A stretch of 64,000 nucleotides of DNA, taken from NCBI GenBank assembly GCA_910585825.1, contig CAJUEY010000001.1:62001-126000 (forward strand). Direction: 5' to 3'. This document shows positions 59,426 through 64,000 of the stretch, piece after piece (within the stretch, counting starts at the first letter, position 1; each line of letters begins with the position of its first letter). Both the position numbers and the translations under genes were made by a program. A model generated the notes under the pieces. The model ran no database searches. It saw nothing but the letters and a program-made list of their open reading frames with translations, and was not told where the DNA came from. The stretch is from an uncultured Lachnospiraceae bacterium (GTDB lineage: Bacteria; Bacillota; Clostridia; Lachnospirales; Lachnospiraceae).

Positions 59426-62400
59426 ATGAACTTGAAAAAAACAGGACAATTGTGGAAAAAGGGTATCGGCATAGGCCTTTCTATATCTATGTTCATGTCC
59501 GTTGCCCCGGCAGAAGCTGTTTCGGCGGCGGAATATCCGGCTTCCGTGCCGGTTCTTTCGGAGAAGGTGAAAAGTATACCGGAGGCAAGAAAAGCAGGCA
59601 GTATTCCGGCGTCGGAGGATACGCTGACCTATGAACAGCCCTTTGCGCCGTTTACCGCGGGGAATGAGAATTTTCGTATACCGACGCTGATTTCTCTGCG
59701 AAACAGCGGAGAAGAAGGAGAGCATCTCTTTGCGTCTGCGGACGCCAGATGGGAAGAGTGGAATGACGGCGGCGGAATCGATTCGATCGCTTCCGTATCA
59801 AGCGACGGAGGGCAAACCTGGAATTACAGCTTTCCGATTTATTTTCCGGACAGCTATGGTTATGCAAGCCGGGCTGCGACAACAGTGATTGATCCCGGCG
59901 CGATTGAGGGACCGGACGGAACGATTTATTTTATTGCGGACGTGAATCCTACCGGGAGTACGACCATGTATGGAACAGTCGGGCAGGGGACCGGTTATGT
60001 AACGGTAAATGGAAAGAGGCGTTTGGCTCTGACTGATGACTATACAAAGGTAAAGACAAGACCGACAGATACAAATCTGACAGATTATCCGTATTATGTG
60101 GATGACTTCAACGAAGAAGGTTATGCAGAGATATTGAAGAGGTCAGACGGCGCATCTACAGGCTTTGGCGTGGATGAATGGTATAATATTTACAGTATGG
60201 AAGACGGAGTTTATAAGGATAATCTGACACAGCCTCAGGTGAACCGGGCAGAAGTAGAGGTTCAGCAGAACTGTTTTTACAAGGATTCCAAGTTCCATGT
60301 TTATCATATTGATTACATTTGGGTTGTTCAATCCAAAGACGGCGGCAGGACATGGGAGCATCCAAGGGATATTACAGACCAGATTAAGCGTGAAGACGAA
60401 TATGCAATTCTGGTTTCGCCGGGCAAGGGCATTGTGACAAAAGACGGTGAGATTGCCATTGGCCTGTATAGCGCCCAAAACGGGGAACATGCCAGCATGA
60501 TCTACACGAAAGACGGCGAGACTTGGGAGCGTACGGCTGATATTGCGGACGGAAGCTCGGAAGACGAGATTGTAGAATTGGAAGACGGCACATTGCGCAT
60601 GTTCTATCGGGGCGGTGGCAATGAGATCCGTTATGTGGATTTTACGAAAAATGAACAGGGCGGCTATGATGTGGGAACCTATGTGGGCACAGGCGTCAGC
60701 GTAAAGAGCAGCATCAATGTATCGGCTGTTTTGTACTCCGAAAAGATCAATGGAAAGCAGGCGATTCTGGTGGCCCGCTCCGGCGGAGGCGGCGGATTGA
60801 CATCAGACAGCCGTTTAAACGGTAAAATTTTCACTTTTTTGGTGGATGATGAACAGGATGGCAATCCGATGGAGCTTTATCACACATTTGAAGTTCCGGG
60901 CGGCAAAGACGGTTTTGTGTATTCCTGTATGACGGAGATGAAGGATGGCAGGATAGCGATGCTTTGGGAGCCGAATCATTCCACGCTGTATTTTGATATT
61001 TATGATTTTAATGAATTAACAGCCGACTGCGAGGATGTAGAACTGAAAATAGGCGAAGAGCCATATACCACGATTTACATAGAAGAGCCGAAGGACTCTG
61101 ACTGTGGAGATGAAACTGTGATTCAAATGGAAAAAGAAATAAAGGAAGGCGGTTTTCTGCGGGATCACATCACAAACAGAGAGGCTGATTTAAGCAGTTT
61201 TTCCACCCATTTGAATGAAGAGATTCAAATTCAGGATGCGGAATTTACATTTCAGCAGACAAATACGGCGGGCAGCTGGAATATTTATAATGAATCGACC
61301 GGTTTGTATATTCAGAATTCAGATGCGAATGATATGTTTACAACGGACGAATACAGCATGACGGTAACAGAAGTTTCGGCAGATGACGGAACGAAAACCT
61401 TTAAAATAAAAAACGGCTCCAGACCGGTATTCTTTTTTGAGAAAAATATGGATTTTAATTCTCAGGGTTCTTCCGCGGGAGACGCGGAGAATCTGGTTTT
61501 GTTTGAAAAGAAGGACTCTCAGGGAGAAAATGATCTGATTCCGGGATATGCCCGTGCGTCTGAGATAAAAGCCGGCGGAAAATATCTGATCACTTATATT
61601 TGGAAGGACGGCAGCATTATTGTGCTGTATCCGGCGAACGGCAGTACAGAGGCTCATACCAAGCTTGCGGCAGTCGATCCGTCCATTCTTATTATTACCG
61701 GAATAAAAGCGGGAAGCACAGTGGCCGTGGTTGACGGAAAGACATATAAGATTGCAGTGACAGATCCTCGTGAATTCATCGCGCTGGAAAAAGGAGATAC
61801 GTATGTGATTCCGACAGAATCTACAGAGGCGGTTTTGGACGGAGGAGATGCGTTGGAGATTGAAAAAATAGACCGTATCAGAGAAGGTCTGTTTGATCAT
61901 GTTGCGGATGCGGCGTTTTCTTTGGAAGGCTTTTCAAAAGAAGCGAATGAAGAGATCGGTCTTTCTGACGCAGAGTTTACATTCCAGGCTTCCGGGGATA
62001 ACTGGATTGTTTCCCACGGAGATTTGTATCTGTCAAATCCGGAACGGGCAAACGCCTTTTTCTCAGAAACATCCGCCGCGATAAAAGCGACGGCGGGAAA
62101 TGGGAATACGTTCCGGCTGTCCAGAGGAGAAGCGCTGAAGGACACGTCAAACGGCTCCATTAATACGGATAAAACAGGTCAGCCGATCGGGAATCTTGTA
62201 TTCTATTACAGGGAAATGAATTTCCGTTCCTATGGAACAGAGACAAAAGAGGGAACAACCCATGGCGCAAGTCCTTATGGACAGCATGGGACCTATAATC
62301 TGACGCTGCTTGAAAAACAGGACGGGGAGTCAGAAAGCGATATCATACCCGGTTATCAGGCGGTAAGCGCCATAACATCGGGAAAACAGTATCTGATTTC

Positions 62401-63310
62401 CTATATCTGGAATGACAGCGTATTTGTGCTGTATCCGGAAAACGGCATGGCCAATTCCACAAAACTTGTAAATCCGGCGGAGAAAGGTTTCCGGATTACG
62501 GCAAAAGCTGCGGGTGAAGCCAGCTTTGTGATAGATGACATAACGTATCATTTTACAGTGACGGATACTGAGGTGGAAAATGCAAAGAAAGATCTGGAAG
62601 CGCTGCTTGACCAGATGAAAACGGAATATGAGTCGAATGCGGCGGATCTGTCAACGTGGAAAGCGTTTCAGGAAGCGTATGCGGCGGCACAGGCATATAT
62701 CGCGAATACAGAAACAGTGGAACTTGGAAAGCTGCAGGAACTGTTCAAGAACTTAAAGGAATCCCAGATGCAGTTGGCAGCAGAAAAGGACCTGAAAAAT
62801 AAGCAGGAAAAACCGGAGGCTGTTAAAAAAGGCGACAGCCAGGTTGTGGACGGAGTTTCTTATATTGTGACGGATACGGTGAAAAAGACAGCTGCAGTGA
62901 CCGGCGGTTCGGCGGCGACAATGACAATCCGCGCTGCCGTGACATTTGGAAAAGACACATATACCGTTACCGCGATTCAAGACAAAGCCTTTGCATCTTC
63001 CTCGGCGCTTAAGAAAATAACCATCGGTGATTCGGTGGAAAGCATTGGCGCTCAGGCATTTGCCGGATGCAAAACTTTGAAAACGGTGGTGATTGGAAAA
63101 GATGTAAAAACAATCGGGAAGAAAGCCTTTTATAATTGCAAGAAACTTTCCAAGGTTACGGTAAAGAATAATTCAAAGTTAAGTAAAGTCGGCGGTTCGG
63201 CATTCAAGAAAACAGCAAAGAACATTAAGATTAAGCTGCCGAAGAATTTAAAGAAGAATAAGAAAGTGAAGAAACAATTAAAGAAAGCGGGCTTGAAAAA
63301 AGGTCTGTAG
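59426..63310 (+). CDS. Secreted multi-domain GH33 sialidase
   Basis: 1294 residues from ATG 59426 (AGGAGGT upstream). Signal peptide (KKGIGIGLSISMFMSVAPAEA, cleavage near 33). GH33 propeller about 70-540: FRIP at 83-86 (Arg of the triad), Asp boxes SSDGGQTW (125-132), SKDGGRTW and TKDGETW, ELEDGTLRMFYRGGG, and the nucleophile Tyr499 in GFVYSCMTEM. No CBM40 is visible. Then two homologous modules (about 575-780 and 820-1045), each ending in a segment like ITYIWKDGSIIVLYP, a FIVAR helical module (about 1047-1120), LRR_5 units (about 1190-1255, ITIGDSVESIGAQAF) and a very lysine-rich tail without LPXTG. It probably releases host sialic acid; whether by hydrolysis or intramolecular trans-sialylation is not readable. 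The nan catabolic genes are not in the window. Confidence 0.9.
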   Translation: MNLKKTGQLWKKGIGIGLSISMFMSVAPAEAVSAAEYPASVPVLSEKVKSIPEARKAGSIPASEDTLTYEQPFAPFTAGNENFRIPTLISLRNSGEEGEHLFASADARWEEWNDGGGIDSIASVSSDGGQTWNYSFPIYFPDSYGYASRAATTVIDPGAIEGPDGTIYFIADVNPTGSTTMYGTVGQGTGYVTVNGKRRLALTDDYTKVKTRPTDTNLTDYPYYVDDFNEEGYAEILKRSDGASTGFGVDEWYNIYSMEDGVYKDNLTQPQVNRAEVEVQQNCFYKDSKFHVYHIDYIWVVQSKDGGRTWEHPRDITDQIKREDEYAILVSPGKGIVTKDGEIAIGLYSAQNGEHASMIYTKDGETWERTADIADGSSEDEIVELEDGTLRMFYRGGGNEIRYVDFTKNEQGGYDVGTYVGTGVSVKSSINVSAVLYSEKINGKQAILVARSGGGGGLTSDSRLNGKIFTFLVDDEQDGNPMELYHTFEVPGGKDGFVYSCMTEMKDGRIAMLWEPNHSTLYFDIYDFNELTADCEDVELKIGEEPYTTIYIEEPKDSDCGDETVIQMEKEIKEGGFLRDHITNREADLSSFSTHLNEEIQIQDAEFTFQQTNTAGSWNIYNESTGLYIQNSDANDMFTTDEYSMTVTEVSADDGTKTFKIKNGSRPVFFFEKNMDFNSQGSSAGDAENLVLFEKKDSQGENDLIPGYARASEIKAGGKYLITYIWKDGSIIVLYPANGSTEAHTKLAAVDPSILIITGIKAGSTVAVVDGKTYKIAVTDPREFIALEKGDTYVIPTESTEAVLDGGDALEIEKIDRIREGLFDHVADAAFSLEGFSKEANEEIGLSDAEFTFQASGDNWIVSHGDLYLSNPERANAFFSETSAAIKATAGNGNTFRLSRGEALKDTSNGSINTDKTGQPIGNLVFYYREMNFRSYGTETKEGTTHGASPYGQHGTYNLTLLEKQDGESESDIIPGYQAVSAITSGKQYLISYIWNDSVFVLYPENGMANSTKLVNPAEKGFRITAKAAGEASFVIDDITYHFTVTDTEVENAKKDLEALLDQMKTEYESNAADLSTWKAFQEAYAAAQAYIANTETVELGKLQELFKNLKESQMQLAAEKDLKNKQEKPEAVKKGDSQVVDGVSYIVTDTVKKTAAVTGGSAATMTIRAAVTFGKDTYTVTAIQDKAFASSSALKKITIGDSVESIGAQAFAGCKTLKTVVIGKDVKTIGKKAFYNCKKLSKVTVKNNSKLSKVGGSAFKKTAKNIKIKLPKNLKKNKKVKKQLKKAGLKKGL

Positions 63311-63318
63311 AAATGACG

Positions 63319-63357
63319 AAAATCCTCTGGAACGCTATATGGTTTCAGAGGATTTTT
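63319..63357 (+). terminator. Intrinsic terminator of the sialidase gene
   Basis: Stem aaaatcctctg / cagaggattttt (63319-63329 / 63346-63357) with 16-nt loop; the T run is part of the right arm. 9 bp after the stop codon. Confidence 0.85.
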
Positions 63358-63358
63358 G

Positions 63359-63502
63359 GTTACTGTTTACTTCTGGACCGTGCACTGCGCTGCACGGTCA
63401 CAGGCCAGTACAGTACTGGGGCCGGAATCCGGCCTCTTGCCGTAAGGCGGCTTTAAATAGGCCGGATTCGTTACTGTGAACATCATGGGTGTGAACAGTA
63501 AC
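63359..63502. repeat. Highly structured palindromic intergenic element
   Basis: Bounded by gttactgtttac (63359-63370) and gtgaacagtaac (63491-63502), inverted repeats matching at 11 of 12 positions. Inside are hairpins accgtgca/tgcacggt (63377-63398), ccagta/tactgg (63405-63419) and aatccggcct/aggccggatt (63426-63435 / 63459-63468). Resembles a REP/MITE-type mobile repeat. No coding frame. Confidence 0.7.
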
Positions 63503-63540
63503 GGTTTTTGAGATTAATATGGAATCTGTAGGAAAAATAC

Positions 63541-63569
63541 TTGATTTACCATTTTTTTTGATGTATAAT
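63541..63569 (+). promoter_or_regulatory. Promoter upstream of the last, truncated gene
   Basis: -35 TTGATT (63541-63546), 17-bp spacer, perfect TATAAT (63564-63569). Predicts a leader of about 260 nt that contains the whole inverted-repeat element at 63606-63801. Confidence 0.65.
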
Positions 63570-63605
63570 CATGCTTGTATAAATAATTTCATTTCTCAAT
63601 TTAAA

Positions 63606-63801
63606 TGTCGCAAAAGGTACACATTTTGAGAGAGTGAAAACTAATGAAAAATGAAAAATTTATTTTTACAAAAAAAGCCATTCTACAGGACAAATCCCAT
63701 AAAATGGCTAAAAAAAGACAGATTCGAAAATCTGTCAATTTGTGTTTGAATTTGAAGTTTTTAGTTTTTAGTCATTCTCATTACGTGTGCTTTTTGCGAC
63801 A
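63606..63801. repeat. MITE-like element with TGTCGCAAAA terminal inverted repeats
   Basis: Left end tgtcgcaaaaggtacac (63606-63622) and right end gtgtgctttttgcgaca (63785-63801) are inverted repeats matching at 15 of 17 positions, with weaker similarity continuing inward. The 196-bp body is A/T rich, with internal hairpins agccatt/aatggct (about 63676-63711) and gacagatt/aatctgtc (about 63718-63737). No transposase and no clear target duplication. Confidence 0.65.
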
Positions 63802-63834
63802 ATACATCTGAGGAAAAGAGGAGGTAAAGAAATA

Positions 63835-64000
63835 ATGAAGCAGAAAGTTGCAGCAAAACTGTGGAAACGTGTATTAAGTACAGGGCTTTCACTGGCTATG
63901 GCAGTCACATTGCTTCCGCCTGTCGAAGTCCGGGCTGTGGAGGGCGAATCGACAGTTCTCAAGGCGGGAAGCATCGATGTATCGAGCGATAAGCTGATCA
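63835..64000 (+). CDS. N-terminus of a secreted protein, cut off by the window end
   Basis: ATG 63835 after GAGGAGGTAAAG opens a frame that runs off the right edge (55 residues visible). It begins with a signal peptide (AKLWKRVLSTGLSLAMAVTL, likely cleavage after VRA near residue 33) that resembles the signal peptide of the sialidase just upstream (LWKKGIGIGLSISMFM). The mature part starts VEGESTVLKAGSIDVSSDKL. Probably another exported carbohydrate-active or surface protein; family not determinable here. Confidence 0.8.
   Translation, partial: MKQKVAAKLWKRVLSTGLSLAMAVTLLPPVEVRAVEGESTVLKAGSIDVSSDKLI

Overview
The window looks like the chromosome of a gut Lachnospiraceae-type Clostridium relative: moderate, somewhat AT-leaning base composition, AGGAGG-type ribosome sites, frequent TTG/GTG starts, the glgC-glgD pair, spoVG-pth-mfd, a DnaB/DnaD-DnaI primosome pair, an HPr-like protein next to a lysine-rich small protein, and large secreted proteins carrying sialidase, FIVAR and LRR_5 modules. 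No rRNA, tRNA, CRISPR array, integrase or transposase gene was seen.

Positions 1-26,890 hold one uninterrupted + strand gene train (about 18 genes, gaps mostly under 100 bp, several overlaps, one terminator at the end). It encodes an Hsp70, an Hsp70-vWA fusion, a J-like/zinc-ribbon/FN3-like protein, a zinc-ribbon GTPase, a GAP1-like GTPase partner, a transglutaminase-like protein, three membrane-anchored C-type lectin proteins sharing the same cytoplasmic N-terminal tag, a GH3 hexosaminidase, a small membrane protein, a secreted LRR-transglutaminase protein, an NMN-adenylyltransferase-like enzyme, a soluble TraG/VirD4-like ATPase, a ClpP protease, a sigma-like protein, a zf-HC2-like protein and a TPR-CHAT protease. 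I read this as a chaperone/GTPase-gated conflict or envelope-sensing system: surface modules sense, cytoplasmic NTPases transmit, and ClpP and CHAT proteases are the likely outputs. Related GTPase-GAP1, CHAT and sigma-containing conflict systems have been described computationally; this combination with lectin paralogs, two Hsp70s, ClpP and NMNAT is what deserves attention.

26,900-30,654 (- strand): a siroheme nitrite/sulfite reductase and an LTA-synthase-like sulfatase. 31,077-34,646: a MacAB-type ABC/MFP/permease operon. 34,851-37,892: two lineage-type proteins, the second with a C39-like domain that lacks its histidine. 38,121-38,855: an HPr-like protein and a lysine-rich small protein.

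38,896-43,751 (- strand): murC, a DnaB/DnaD-type primosome protein, dnaI and prs. The 220-bp gap after murC contains two tandem pairs of perfect DnaA boxes just upstream of an extended -10 promoter. 43,952-51,101 (+): glgC-glgD, spoVG, pth-mfd. 51,237-52,402 (-): a zinc-ribbon protein and an AT-rich secreted protein of unknown function.

52,922-63,310 (+): a PrsA-like lipoprotein, a heterodimeric ABC exporter with one degenerate ATP site, murA, and a large secreted GH33 sialidase with duplicated modules, FIVAR and LRR_5. The last 500 bp carry two structured repeat elements, one of them in the predicted 5' leader of a secreted protein cut off by the window end.
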